Assembly: GCA_021801255.1 (NCBI GenBank)
Contig: JAJYYH010000058.1
Span: 1-43,959 of the forward strand
DNA from: Pseudomonadota bacterium
GTDB taxonomy: Bacteria > Pseudomonadota > Alphaproteobacteria > Acetobacterales > Acetobacteraceae
Direction of reading: 5' to 3'
Length of the DNA stretch: 43,959 nucleotides
The position numbers and the translations under genes are program-made. This document shows, in pieces, positions 27,332-36,135 of the stretch. Position 1 is the first letter of the stretch. Each line of letters begins with the position of its first letter. The notes beneath the pieces are model-generated. The model worked only from the letters and a program-made list of their open reading frames with translations. It was not told the DNA's origin and did no database searches.

Positions 27332-29779
27332 ATGCTGCGTGTCCTGGCCTGCATGACCGAACGGCACGACCCTGGGCTGGTGCTTCTGGCCGCCCTGATT
27401 TGCGCCCTGGCCTCTGGCACGGTGGTGATGATGCTGGCGCGCGGACTGGCGAGTGCCGGGCGCAGCCGTGCCGCCTGGACGGTCGGTGCCGCGATCGCCT
27501 TCGGCAGTGGCGTCTGGGCGGTCCATTTTGTTGCCATGCTGGGCTACCAGTCGCGCATGGCGACCGCCTACGATGTCTTCTGGACCACGCTCTCCCTGCT
27601 GATCGCGACGCTCGGCACGTTGCCCTGCCTCGCGCTCTTCCTGTTCCGCCCGCGCAACCCGCTCGTCGCCGCCCTCAGTGGCGCGGGGCTGGGGCTGGCG
27701 ATCACCGGGATGCATTTCACCGGCATGATGGCAATGCGGCTCGGCGCCATTGTCATGTTCGACCGGCGCTATGTCGCCGCCGCGCTCGTTCTCGCCGTCG
27801 GGTTCTCCGCCCTTGCTTTGGTCGTTGCCGGGCGCTGGCAAACCGCCTTGGGCCGCCTCTTCGCTGGGGTGCTGCTGGTGCTGGCGATCATCGGCATGCA
27901 TTTCACCGGAATGACGGCGGTGGCGCTGGTGCCCGGTCTGGGCAACGGCATCGCGCCCCCCAACGCCGTGCTCACCCCGGATCTGCTGGCGATCGCGGTC
28001 AGCGCGGTCAGCGCCCTGGTGCTGCTGGCGGGCTTCACCCTGGCGCTTTGGGATGCGCGGCTGGCGCGGCGCGATGCCGCCGAGGTGCTGCGCATCCGCC
28101 AGTTGGCCGATGCTGCCTTCGAGGGCCTGGTGATCCATCGCGACGGCGTCATCCGCGATGTCAATATCGCCTTCGCTGAGCTGATCGGCGCGCCGGCCTC
28201 GGCGATCATCGGCCGCTCGATCCTCGATTTCGTGGACGAAAGCGAGGTTCAGCACGCGATGGAGCGCCTCGCCGAGGGGCGCACCGGGCTTGAGGAATGC
28301 GTGCTGCGGCGCGAGGATGGTGGGCACCGCGAGGTCGAGGTGCTGGCACGCGGCATTGGGCAGGGCAAGGACGCGGCCATGGTGGTCGCGGTGCGCGATA
28401 TTTCCGAACGCAAGCAGGCCGCCCAACACATTCACTATCTCGCCCATCATGACCCGCTGACCGGGCTTGCCAATCGCGTTCTGCTGCGCGAGCGTATCGA
28501 GATTGCCATCAACCGCGCGGCGAGCCGGGGTGAAATGGTGGCGCTGCTCTCGCTCGACCTCGATCGCTTTAAGGTGGTGAACGATCTCTGCGGCCATCAG
28601 GCGGGCGACGAGGTGCTGATCCGCGTCGGCGCGCGGCTCCGCCAGGTGGTGCGCAACACCGACGCCGTGGCGCGATTGGGGGGTGATGAATTCATCGTTA
28701 TTCTGCCGATCGGTAAGCAGGTTGGGCCGGCGCTGGAGGCGGCGCAGCGGCTGATCACGGCGCTTGCCGAACCGTTCGAGATCGGCGGCCAATTCGCCCA
28801 GATCGGCGGGAGCGTCGGCATCGCGTTGGCGCCGCAGCATGGTGGCACGCCGGATGATCTGCTCAGGAACGCCGATACCGCGCTCTACGCCGCCAAGCAC
28901 GCCGGGCGCGGCACAGCCCGGCTATTCGATCTGGCGATGGATGCCGAGCTACAGAACCGGAGGCGCCTGGAGCAGGATCTTCGCCGCGCGGTGCGCGAGC
29001 GGACACTAGATGTGCACTACCAACCGCTTTTTGCCCGTGACGGCACGACACTCACCGGTTTCGAGGCCCTGGCGCGCTGGATCCATGCCGAACGCGGGCC
29101 TATCGCGCCCGGCCAGTTCATTCCGCTCGCCGAGGAAAGCGGCCTGATCGTGCCACTCGGCGGCCTGGTTCTCGACATCGCCTGCACCGAGGCGGCAAGC
29201 TGGCCCCTGCCGCATCTTGTGGCGGTGAATGTCTCTCCTGAACAGCTCCGCGCCGGCGATCTGGTCGCCACCGTTGCTGATTGTCTGGCGCGCACCGGGC
29301 TCGCGCCGGAGCGGCTGGAACTCGAGGTAACGGAAAGCATTCTGATCGAGGATGCCAAGGGCGCGCTCGCGACGCTGAACGCGCTCAAGGGCTTGGGCCT
29401 GCGGATCGTGCTCGATGATTTCGGCACCGGCTATTCGAGCCTCAGCTATCTCCAGCGCTTTCCCTTCGACAAGCTCAAGATCGATCGTTCCTTCGTCCAA
29501 AGCCTGGGGCAGGACCACGAAGCGACGGCGATCGTGCGCGCCATCCTGGCGCTGGCCCAGAGCCTCGACCTCGATGTCACCGCGGAAGGCGTCGAAACCG
29601 GCGAGCAACTGCGTCTCTTGCAAGCCCTATCCTGCACCCAGATCCAGGGCTATCTGCTCGGCCGCCCGCAATCCGCCGCCGCGCTCTCGACGCTGCTGGC
29701 CAGCGGTACGCGCGCGCCCGCCAATGATCCCATCGGCGGCGGCCCACGCGGCTTCGCGGCCGTCGCGCAGCAATCCTGA
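27332..29779 (+). CDS. MHYT-PAS-GGDEF-EAL c-di-GMP signalling protein
   Basis: 815 residues. Residues about 10-240 form an MHYT-type membrane sensor: seven hydrophobic helices with the motifs AVHFVAMLG, GMHFTGMMAM and GMHFTGMTAV, thought to bind metal or sense gas. A PAS domain follows (about 250-365). The GGDEF domain has an intact GGDEF at 450-454, preceded by an inhibitory RxxD site (RNTD, 441-444). The EAL domain has E578-A-L, then DDFGTGYSSLSYL, KIDRSFV, AEGVET and QGYLLGRP. Both synthesis and hydrolysis of c-di-GMP look possible. A second ATG at 27353 is an alternative start. It stands alone as a transcription unit. Confidence 0.93.
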   Translation: MLRVLACMTERHDPGLVLLAALICALASGTVVMMLARGLASAGRSRAAWTVGAAIAFGSGVWAVHFVAMLGYQSRMATAYDVFWTTLSLLIATLGTLPCLALFLFRPRNPLVAALSGAGLGLAITGMHFTGMMAMRLGAIVMFDRRYVAAALVLAVGFSALALVVAGRWQTALGRLFAGVLLVLAIIGMHFTGMTAVALVPGLGNGIAPPNAVLTPDLLAIAVSAVSALVLLAGFTLALWDARLARRDAAEVLRIRQLADAAFEGLVIHRDGVIRDVNIAFAELIGAPASAIIGRSILDFVDESEVQHAMERLAEGRTGLEECVLRREDGGHREVEVLARGIGQGKDAAMVVAVRDISERKQAAQHIHYLAHHDPLTGLANRVLLRERIEIAINRAASRGEMVALLSLDLDRFKVVNDLCGHQAGDEVLIRVGARLRQVVRNTDAVARLGGDEFIVILPIGKQVGPALEAAQRLITALAEPFEIGGQFAQIGGSVGIALAPQHGGTPDDLLRNADTALYAAKHAGRGTARLFDLAMDAELQNRRRLEQDLRRAVRERTLDVHYQPLFARDGTTLTGFEALARWIHAERGPIAPGQFIPLAEESGLIVPLGGLVLDIACTEAASWPLPHLVAVNVSPEQLRAGDLVATVADCLARTGLAPERLELEVTESILIEDAKGALATLNALKGLGLRIVLDDFGTGYSSLSYLQRFPFDKLKIDRSFVQSLGQDHEATAIVRAILALAQSLDLDVTAEGVETGEQLRLLQALSCTQIQGYLLGRPQSAAALSTLLASGTRAPANDPIGGGPRGFAAVAQQS

Positions 29780-29952
29780 AGCGTCGCGCGGGGACACCGG
29801 GAAAAGTGGTAGGGTCGCTGCGCGGCCCCGGCGGCGGGGGCAGAGGGGCCGGACGTTTGGGCAATCACGATTGACGAAGCTTTCCACCCCGGCCTAGCGT
29901 CCCCGCCAGAGGCTGTTTTTCGGCCGTCTCAGGGAGGAAAAAAAGCGATGAA

Positions 29953-30468
29953 TTGCAGCCTGCGCGCGGTGCTAGCGTGGCCCCTCTTCGGCCGATGCTT
30001 GCCTGGTGGGCGGTCGGTATCACGCTCGCGGTGCTGGAGTTCGTGGTTTTCGCAACCCAGGACCGGGGGATCGGGGCAGCGACCTCTTATTCCTATCTCG
30101 CGGCCCTCGTCTGGCCGCCCTTGCGCAATGCTTCCTGGGCACGCATCGCCCTGCCCGGCGCCTGGGAGGGATGGTTTCTGCTCGGCGGATTCCTGGGCGC
30201 CTGGGCGATGGCGCGCGCCCGGCGGTGGGCTCAGGGCGCCGCCGGGGGTGCGCGAAGCCCCGCCCGGCCCTCGGGCCGGCGTCTTGCCGGCGCCTTTCTC
30301 GGTGGATTTCTGCTGATCCTTGGCGCGCGCCTCGCCGATGGCTGCACCAGCGGGCATATTCTGAGCGGTGGGATCCAGTTGGCGGTCAGCTCGCTCTGGT
30401 TCGCGGGATTTGCGATCCTTGGTGGCGTCCTGACGGTGCGCGTATTGCGGGCGCGAGGCCTGTCCTGA
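29953..30468 (+). CDS. YeeE/YedE-family sulphur transport protein, N-terminal half
   Basis: 171 residues as drawn, with four or five hydrophobic helices and the family motif LADGCTSGHILSGGIQLA near residues 126-143. Its conserved Cys lies in the pore of the thiosulphate importer TsuA/YeeE family. The start is uncertain. A strong AGGGAGG at 29931-29937 is best spaced for an ATG at 29948, but that ATG is in another frame. In the correct frame there are a TTG at 29953, a GTG at 29977 and an ATG at 29995 (MLAWWAVG). The next gene overlaps its stop (TGATG). Two half-size genes together make one transporter, as is common in this family. Confidence 0.85.
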   Translation: MQPARGASVAPLRPMLAWWAVGITLAVLEFVVFATQDRGIGAATSYSYLAALVWPPLRNASWARIALPGAWEGWFLLGGFLGAWAMARARRWAQGAAGGARSPARPSGRRLAGAFLGGFLLILGARLADGCTSGHILSGGIQLAVSSLWFAGFAILGGVLTVRVLRARGLS

Positions 30469-30995
30469 TGCTCGCGGCCCTGGCGATCGGCCTCGTTTTT
30501 GGCGCGGTCATGCAGGCGGGCAGCACCTATCAGTGTGATTGCGCGCTCGTGCGCACGCCCTGGCGACAATCCGCGCTGCCGCGTGCGCTGCTGAGTGCGA
30601 TCGGCCTGGGCATGATCCTCATTTATTCGGGCGCGTGGCTCGGGTTCGTGCATTTTCATGTCAAAGCGTTCTATCCGATGGGAATTGCGCTCGGCGCCCT
30701 GATCTTCGGCGCCGGGGTCGGCATTCTCGGCTATTGCCCCGGCACGCTGCCGATTGCGATCGCCGAGCGGCGGGGGGATGGGTTCGCCGGGCTGATCGGC
30801 GGGGTTTTGGCCGGCACGGGTTTCACCGCCTTTGCGAGTACCTGGGCGCACTCGCCCTGGCACGGGCCGACCTTCTCGGTCGAGCGGCTGGGCCCGGCGC
30901 TGGGCCTGAGCGGGGCCAGCGAAGTGCTGCTCGCCTATCTTATCGGTGGGGCGCTTCTGATCGCCGCCTTCACGCTCGGGCGCGGCCGGCCCTGA
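30468..30995 (+). CDS. YeeE/YedE-family sulphur transport protein, C-terminal half
   Basis: 175 residues with four or five transmembrane helices. The GYCPGTLPIAIAERRGDG motif near residues 86-103 carries the second conserved Cys of YeeE/YedE proteins. MQAGSTYQCDCALVRT near the start is another family element. Start ATG at 30468 shares one base with the preceding stop, giving strict coupling. The pair probably moves thiosulphate or a similar sulphur species through the inner membrane. No rhodanese, ArsR regulator or TusA gene is adjacent, so the substrate is not indicated by context. Confidence 0.85.
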   Translation: MLAALAIGLVFGAVMQAGSTYQCDCALVRTPWRQSALPRALLSAIGLGMILIYSGAWLGFVHFHVKAFYPMGIALGALIFGAGVGILGYCPGTLPIAIAERRGDGFAGLIGGVLAGTGFTAFASTWAHSPWHGPTFSVERLGPALGLSGASEVLLAYLIGGALLIAAFTLGRGRP

Positions 30996-31005
30996 TCGGG
31001 AAACC

Positions 31006-31944
31006 ATGCGCGAATTCGACGAAACCAGCGTCACCGCCGAGGTCCTCCGCCGCCTGGAGGCCGCCCCCGCCCCGCGCGCGCGCGAAATCATCGGCGCGCT
31101 GGTGCGCCATCTCCACGCCTTCGTGCGCGAGGTCGCGCCGACCGAGGCGGAATGGGCACAGGCGATCGATTTCCTTACCCGCACTGGGCAGATGTGCGAC
31201 GCGACGCGGCAGGAGTTCATTCTGCTCTCCGACACGCTCGGCGTCTCCACCCTGGTCGATGCGATCAACAACCGTTTTCCCCCGGCGGCGACGCCCTCGA
31301 CGGTGCTCGGCCCGTTTTTCGTCGCGGATGCCCCGCGCGCCGCGCTCGGCGCCGATATCGATGGCGGCGATGGCAGCGGCGCAAGGCTCCATGTCACGGC
31401 CGAGATCGTCGATCTCGCGGGTGCGGCAATCCCCGGTGCCGTGGTCGATGTCTGGCACGCCGACGCGGAGGGGTTTTACGATGTGCAGCGTGATGGGGGA
31501 AAACGCCGCGCGCGGCGCGGCCGTTTCACCGCCGATGGCGCCGGTCGGGTGCATTTCTGGACGACGATGCCGGCGAGCTATCCGGTGCCGCATGACGGGC
31601 CGGTGGGCGAGATGCTGGCCGCCACCGGGCGGCATGCCTGGCGGCCGGCGCATGTGCATTTCATGATCGCGACACCCGGCTATCGCCGCCTGGTGACCCA
31701 TGTTTTCGTGGCCGGCGATCGCTATCTCGAAAGCGATGCGGTGTTCGGGGTGAAGGAGGCGCTGATCGCCGAATACCGCGCCATGCCGCCCGGCCGCGCC
31801 CCCGATGGCACCAGGATGGCCGCGCCCTATCGCACGCTCGCCTACCGTTTCGTCCTCACCCCGGAGGATCCTGCTGGCGGAAAGTCACCACCAGCACATC
31901 GCGATGGGCCTCGCGCCCGGCATCGATCGGCTCGACCGCGGTGA
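31006..31944 (+). CDS. Intradiol ring-cleavage dioxygenase (catechol/hydroxyquinol 1,2-dioxygenase type)
   Basis: 312 residues. An N-terminal helical dimerisation domain (about 1-100, ending PSTVLGPFFVADAP) is followed by the beta-sandwich catalytic domain. The four Fe(III) ligands expected in the family are visible: Tyr158 (EGFYDVQ), Tyr192 (SYPVPHDGPVGEML), His216 and His218 (RPAHVHFMI). It opens catechol-type rings to muconates using O2. The N-terminal domain and PHDGPVG segment favour catechol or hydroxyquinol over protocatechuate; the exact substrate cannot be fixed. No muconate-pathway genes are adjacent. The 3' end overlaps the convergent 2OG-dioxygenase gene by 89 nt, and the last 25 residues look like spill-over. 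Confidence 0.88.
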   Translation: MREFDETSVTAEVLRRLEAAPAPRAREIIGALVRHLHAFVREVAPTEAEWAQAIDFLTRTGQMCDATRQEFILLSDTLGVSTLVDAINNRFPPAATPSTVLGPFFVADAPRAALGADIDGGDGSGARLHVTAEIVDLAGAAIPGAVVDVWHADAEGFYDVQRDGGKRRARRGRFTADGAGRVHFWTTMPASYPVPHDGPVGEMLAATGRHAWRPAHVHFMIATPGYRRLVTHVFVAGDRYLESDAVFGVKEALIAEYRAMPPGRAPDGTRMAAPYRTLAYRFVLTPEDPAGGKSPPAHRDGPRARHRSARPR

Positions 31945-32575
31945 CGCCGTGATAGACCCGGCGGTCGTCGACGAGGGCGGCATCGAGGGGCGCGGTGAGG
32001 GTGAAACTGCCGAGCGGGCGGCCATCGAGGGCGTGGATGCTGGTCTCGCCGCTCCGGATATTGTGCCGCTCGATCATCAGCACGAGGACGTAGTCGACGC
32101 CGTCGCGATGCATGCCCTCGGGCGTCGGCTGGCCGCGCATATCGGCGCGCGCCTCGATGCGGAACTGATGCAGCTCGATATGCCACGACGCCGCCGGCCG
32201 CAGCGCGTCGAACAGGCTCCGGCAGCAGCCGAGGATGGTCTGGAGGCTCGCGGTCGCGGCGATTTCGGGCAGTACCGGGGGGAACCAGCGCTCGATGCCG
32301 CCGTTCAGCGTGTTGTAGTCGCGCGACTGATAATGCGGCTGGTGCGGCGCGCGCGCGATCGCCGCAATGCCGGGGAGGGCGCTGAACACGGCGAAGCGGC
32401 GCTTGCGGTAGCGTCCGCCATCGGCCATGTAGGTATCGTGGCCGAGATCGTTCCAGCTTGCGGCGAACGCCGCCCAGTCGTCGATCCGGCCAAATCGCGC
32501 GAGCAGATCGCGCATCGCGGTGGCCGCGACGAAGGCGAAGCCGGCCTCGCTCAAGCTTGCCTGAAGCGGCTTCAC
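31856..32575 (-). CDS. 2-oxoglutarate/Fe(II) dioxygenase, BsmA-like family
   Basis: 239 residues from a GTG at 32575 that overlaps the stop of the upstream channel gene (GTGA). The double-stranded beta-helix iron site is present: His156-Arg-Asp158 (GMHRDGVDYV) and His209 (RVYHGVTAVEP), with 2OG-binding Arg225 in HRDVLVVTFR. The pattern and length fit the 2OG-Fe_Oxy_2 family (PF10014), which includes free amino-acid hydroxylases and BsmA, a protein linked to biofilm and stress. Coupling to an MscS channel suggests a stress or solute role; this is inference. Substrate unknown. Confidence 0.82.
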   Translation of the reverse strand: MKPLQASLSEAGFAFVAATAMRDLLARFGRIDDWAAFAASWNDLGHDTYMADGGRYRKRRFAVFSALPGIAAIARAPHQPHYQSRDYNTLNGGIERWFPPVLPEIAATASLQTILGCCRSLFDALRPAASWHIELHQFRIEARADMRGQPTPEGMHRDGVDYVLVLMIERHNIRSGETSIHALDGRPLGSFTLTAPLDAALVDDRRVYHGVTAVEPIDAGREAHRDVLVVTFRQQDPPG

Positions 32576-34989
32576 TGCGCCGCCTCGGGGTGGTTGCGGC
32601 GCGGCTGATCGGCTTCCGGCGCCGCGGCCGTTTGCGAAACCGGGGCGGTTTCCGGCCCCGCGCGCGAGACCAGCAAAACGGTCTGCGTCGGGTTGGCGAT
32701 CTCGATGCCGAGTTCCTCGAAGCGCTTTTTCAGGCGGCGATGGAATTCGCGCTGCACGCTCCAGCGCGCGGTATCGGTGCAGACGATCTGCCCGGCGATG
32801 GTCACCGCCCCGCCCTCGATTTTGTCCACGCCCCAAAGTTGCAGATCGCTCAGCATGCCGCGCTGATAGGCCGGATCCTTGCGCATGCCGGCGACGATTT
32901 CCTTCAAAGTCTCGGAGACCCGATCGGTGTCCTCCTTATAGGACACCGCGACGTTCACCGCGGCATTGCCGAGACCGCGATTGGAGTTGTTGACGGTGGT
33001 GACAGCGCTGAACGGGATGATATGGACCGAGCCGTCGCTGGCGCGGAGCCGGATGGTGCGCACCGAGAGCGCCTCGACCGTCCCTGATTCGCCGGCCAGT
33101 GTCACCCAGTCGCCGACCTGCATGGCGTTTTCCAGCAGCAGGAAAACGCCGGTGATGAGATCCTGGACAAGTTTTTGCGAGCCAAACCCGATCGCCACCC
33201 CGACAATGCCGGCGCCGGCCAGGAGAGGCGCGATATTGATGCCGATCTCCGACATCGCCACCGGCCCGGCGATGAGGAACAGCACCACCGCGAGCGCCGA
33301 GCGGATCATCGGCAGGAGGGTGCGGACGCGGCTGGCGCGCGCCGCATGACCCTCGCTGGTCAGCCGCTGGAGGCGACGTTGGATCGCCTCGTTCACGCCT
33401 TCCCAGACCGCGAGGGTAAGGAACAGGACGAGCGCGATGGTGAGCAGGGCCGAAACCACGCGGCCGCCAAGCGCGCCGTCGCTGAACCAGTCGAAGGCGC
33501 CAAAGCCCCAGATCTGGAGCAGCACCACCACGATGACAGCGGTGCTGATCGAGGAGGCGGTGGCGCGCAGCAGGCGGTAATAGCGCCGGGCGCGCGCGGA
33601 GAGCCCGGCGAGACCCGGGACGATATCAGCCCCCGGCAGGGGCTTGGTGCTGACCCGGAACAACCGGTCGAGCGCGCCCAGCAAAGTTTGCGAACTCGCC
33701 CGGCCGAGGCCGAGGACGACGAGGCTCAATACCGTGGCGCGCAGCAACAGCCCATACTGATCCGGCACGCCGAGCGCCCAGACCAGCCACAGGCCGAGGA
33801 TCGCGAAAATCGCCACCCAGTGCCAGATGCGCGCGATGCGATGGCGGGCGCGCGCGATCGTGCCGCCATCGTCCACGCGCGGGCGGATCCAACCGGCGAT
33901 CACGCCGCGGTTCTGGAACACCACCACCACCAGCATGACATGCACAATGAGGGCAATGATTTTGAGCAGCGCCTCATGCGCGTCGGGATCGAGGCCGAAG
34001 ACCAGCCCGACCTCGGCAATCGCGTAGCCGAACACCGCGACCGCGACGATGCGCCGCACCCAGCGGGTAATGCCGCGCGCCGCGTCATCATCGATGTGGA
34101 ACACCCGCAGCCCCCGATTGGCCGGCGAGACCAGCGCGCGCACCGCCGACATCATGACCTGCACGAGCACAAAGGCATCGACCACCGCCATGATCACCAC
34201 CTGAGTGGAGGGGCTGCCGGCGAGCGGGGTGCTGAGCAGGCCATAGACGAGGCCGAGCAGGATCAGCGCGGGGATGAGTTCGAGCAGAAAGCGCAGCAGC
34301 ACAAAGGGCAAGCGTTGCAGCGGGATGGCGATGATCTGCGAGCTTTCCGGCTCGGCCGGCGTGGGGTCGAGCGGCTCGTCGGGCGAGCCTTGCCCGCTCT
34401 CCGCTTGCCCTGCCTCGCTCGCCAAGCGGGCATCTTCGTCCCCTGAGCCATGCATCAGGCGCTCCAGGGTGTTGCGCGGGCGGTTCAGCGAGCGCTGCGC
34501 GATGACGTCGGCGGTGAGGCCGATGGCGAGGATCAGCGCGAGCCGCCAGAGGGCGGCGAGGAAGCGTTGCTGCGCTGCGGGGTCGGTCGCGGTGTCGCTG
34601 AGCCACGCGCCGATATCCTGAAAATCAGTGGCCGACTGGATGTGCCTGACAAGATGCTTCGAGCCCTGCTGCAACCGCGTCGCGGCATCCACCAGCACCT
34701 GCGCGCCGAGGCTGTTGGGGGCGAGCGGCAGCGCCAGCCGGGTGACGACCGGGGGCGGCGGATGGGCGACGCCCGCGGCGCTCGAGAGTGCCTTGAGGGC
34801 GGCGATCAGCTTGGCGCGCCTTTGTGGATCCTGTAGATCGGTAATGAGTTCGTCGGCGGTCTGCCGGTCGAGGATCGGCGCATTGGCCGCCGCCGCGCCC
34901 GCTTGTGGCGTCTGCGCCAGGGCTGGGAGTGCCGCGCCAAGCAGCAAGATCAACAGAAGCAAGAAACGACCCATGCGTCTTCCGACCAT
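32572..34989 (-). CDS. Large MscS-family mechanosensitive channel
   Basis: 805 residues. Signal peptide at the start (MGRFLLLLILLLGAALPALAQ), then a periplasmic helical domain to about 150, many hydrophobic segments from about 160 to 600, and the MscS pore and beta-domain near 600-690. Diagnostic residues include PLLAGAGIVGVAIGFGSQKLVQDLITGVFLLLEN (pore helix), VGDWVTLAGESGTVEALSVRTIRLR and HIIPFSAVTTVNNSNRG. It opens on membrane tension to release solutes. The start at 34989 has a GGAGG; an ATG 15 nt downstream is an alternative. The tail contains extra acidic/proline residues. Confidence 0.93.
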   Translation of the reverse strand: MVGRRMGRFLLLLILLLGAALPALAQTPQAGAAAANAPILDRQTADELITDLQDPQRRAKLIAALKALSSAAGVAHPPPPVVTRLALPLAPNSLGAQVLVDAATRLQQGSKHLVRHIQSATDFQDIGAWLSDTATDPAAQQRFLAALWRLALILAIGLTADVIAQRSLNRPRNTLERLMHGSGDEDARLASEAGQAESGQGSPDEPLDPTPAEPESSQIIAIPLQRLPFVLLRFLLELIPALILLGLVYGLLSTPLAGSPSTQVVIMAVVDAFVLVQVMMSAVRALVSPANRGLRVFHIDDDAARGITRWVRRIVAVAVFGYAIAEVGLVFGLDPDAHEALLKIIALIVHVMLVVVVFQNRGVIAGWIRPRVDDGGTIARARHRIARIWHWVAIFAILGLWLVWALGVPDQYGLLLRATVLSLVVLGLGRASSQTLLGALDRLFRVSTKPLPGADIVPGLAGLSARARRYYRLLRATASSISTAVIVVVLLQIWGFGAFDWFSDGALGGRVVSALLTIALVLFLTLAVWEGVNEAIQRRLQRLTSEGHAARASRVRTLLPMIRSALAVVLFLIAGPVAMSEIGINIAPLLAGAGIVGVAIGFGSQKLVQDLITGVFLLLENAMQVGDWVTLAGESGTVEALSVRTIRLRASDGSVHIIPFSAVTTVNNSNRGLGNAAVNVAVSYKEDTDRVSETLKEIVAGMRKDPAYQRGMLSDLQLWGVDKIEGGAVTIAGQIVCTDTARWSVQREFHRRLKKRFEELGIEIANPTQTVLLVSRAGPETAPVSQTAAAPEADQPRRNHPEAAQ

Positions 34990-35082
34990 GGCCGGGCCTC
35001 CGATGTCAACGCCCGCGCGCGGGCCGCGCTAAATTCGCCGGCCAGGGTGTGCAGCGCCCCGCGGCGCGCTATGTTGGGGATA

Positions 35083-35274
35083 ATGCATGTGCTTCTCACC
35101 CTCCTGCTGGTTCTGACCCTTGCCGGTGTGCTCGGGGTGTTGCTCGCGGGCATTATCGGGGTTGCGCGTGGGGGAGACCCGCGGCGTTCCAACCGCCTGA
35201 TGCGCTGGCGGGTCATCCTGCAGGGCGCGGCCCTGCTGCTGCTCGCCCTGCTGCTCAGCCTGGCGCGGTCCTGA
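35083..35274 (+). CDS. Small twin-transmembrane protein (HIG1-like)
   Basis: 63 residues: helix (LLTLLLVLTLAGVLGVLLAGIIGVARGG), loop DPRRSNRLMRWRV, and a second helix ILQGAALLLLALLLSLA. The RSNRLMRWRV/LQG element is the pattern of the alphaproteobacterial twin transmembrane protein, related to the HIG1 hypoxia domain of cytochrome oxidase assembly. An ATG 12 nt upstream (35071) is also possible. It lies upstream of etfB, a neighbourhood I recall from other alphaproteobacteria, where a cobalamin adenosyltransferase often sits between; that gene is absent here. Confidence 0.75.
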   Translation: MHVLLTLLLVLTLAGVLGVLLAGIIGVARGGDPRRSNRLMRWRVILQGAALLLLALLLSLARS

Positions 35275-35318
35275 CCGAACGCGGCACGGCCGGGGCGCTG
35301 CCCTGGCCTTGCGATGGT

Positions 35319-35348
35319 TTGACACGCCGAGCAGGGGCTGCCTAATTT
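35319..35348 (+). promoter_or_regulatory. Sigma-70-like promoter before etfB
   Basis: TTGACA at 35319-35324, an 18-nt spacer and TAATTT at 35343-35348, 35 nt before the etfB start. It would drive etfB-etfA-hbd separately from the upstream small gene. A GAGGGAA ribosome site follows at about 35367. Predicted from sequence only. Confidence 0.5.
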
Positions 35349-35382
35349 CGCCCCGGCTGACATTTGAGGGAACGGCAGGCCG

Positions 35383-36132
35383 ATGAAACTTCTCGTCCCG
35401 GTCAAGCGGGTGGTTGATTACAACGTCAAGGTGCGGGTGCGCGCCGATGGCAGCGGCGTTGAGACCAGCGGCGTCAAGATGTCGATGAACCCGTTCGACG
35501 AGATCGCCGTCGAGGAAGCGGTGCGGCTCAAGGAGAAAGGGGTGGCGAGCGAGATCGTCGCGGTCTCCATGGGGGTCGCGGCCTGCGCCGAGACGCTGCG
35601 CACCGCGCTCGCCATGGGCGCCGATCGTGGCATTCTGGTCGAGACCGAGGTGGAATTGCAGCCGCTCGCGGTAGCCAAGCTGCTCCGGGCGATCGTCGAG
35701 AAGGAATCCCCGCGGATGGTCATTCTCGGCAAGCAGGCGATCGATGACGACATGAACGCGACCGGCCAGATGCTGGCGGCGCTGCTCGGCTGGCCGCAGG
35801 GGACGTTCGCGAGCAAGCTGGTGATCGAGGGCGATCAGGCGCTCGTCACCCGCGAGGTCGATGGCGGCTTGGAGACCGTTTCCCTCACCCTGCCAGCGAT
35901 CGTCACCACCGATCTTCGCCTCAACGAGCCGCGCTATGCGAGCCTCCCCAACATCATGAAGGCGCGCAAGAAGCCGATCGACATCCTCAAGCCCGCCGAT
36001 CTCGGGGTCGATCCGAGCCCGCGTCTTGCCGTGCTCAACGTCGCCGAACCGCCGCGCCGACAGGCGGGCAAAAAAGTGGCCTCGGTCGCCGAGCTGGTCG
36101 ATAAGCTGAAAAACGAAGCCAAGGTGATCTGA
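35383..36132 (+). CDS. etfB: Electron transfer flavoprotein beta subunit
   Basis: 249 residues. EtfB carries AMP and forms a heterodimer with EtfA, collecting electrons from acyl-CoA dehydrogenases and passing them to ETF-quinone oxidoreductase. Seen: [37 protein letters not shown], the signature [24 protein letters not shown] and [24 protein letters not shown]. The C-terminal recognition region ends [18 protein letters not shown]. Length is normal. etfA starts 3 nt after the stop. Confidence 0.98.
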   Translation: MKLLVPVKRVVDYNVKVRVRADGSGVETSGVKMSMNPFDEIAVEEAVRLKEKGVASEIVAVSMGVAACAETLRTALAMGADRGILVETEVELQPLAVAKLLRAIVEKESPRMVILGKQAIDDDMNATGQMLAALLGWPQGTFASKLVIEGDQALVTREVDGGLETVSLTLPAIVTTDLRLNEPRYASLPNIMKARKKPIDILKPADLGVDPSPRLAVLNVAEPPRRQAGKKVASVAELVDKLKNEAKVI

Positions 36133-36135
36133 GCC

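Noticed and set aside
27308-28900. Antisense open frame of 530 codons opposite the MHYT-GGDEF-EAL gene
   Set aside because: Low-complexity mirror of a real coding sequence, no ribosome site or motif.
29823-29851. Rho-independent terminator after the MHYT-GGDEF-EAL gene
   Set aside because: CGGCCCC and GGGGCCG can pair, but the loop is long and no T-run follows.
33175-34446. Plus-strand open frame of 423 codons opposite the MscS gene
   Set aside because: Charged, His/Asp/Gln-rich reading typical of an antisense frame; the MscS gene is well supported.
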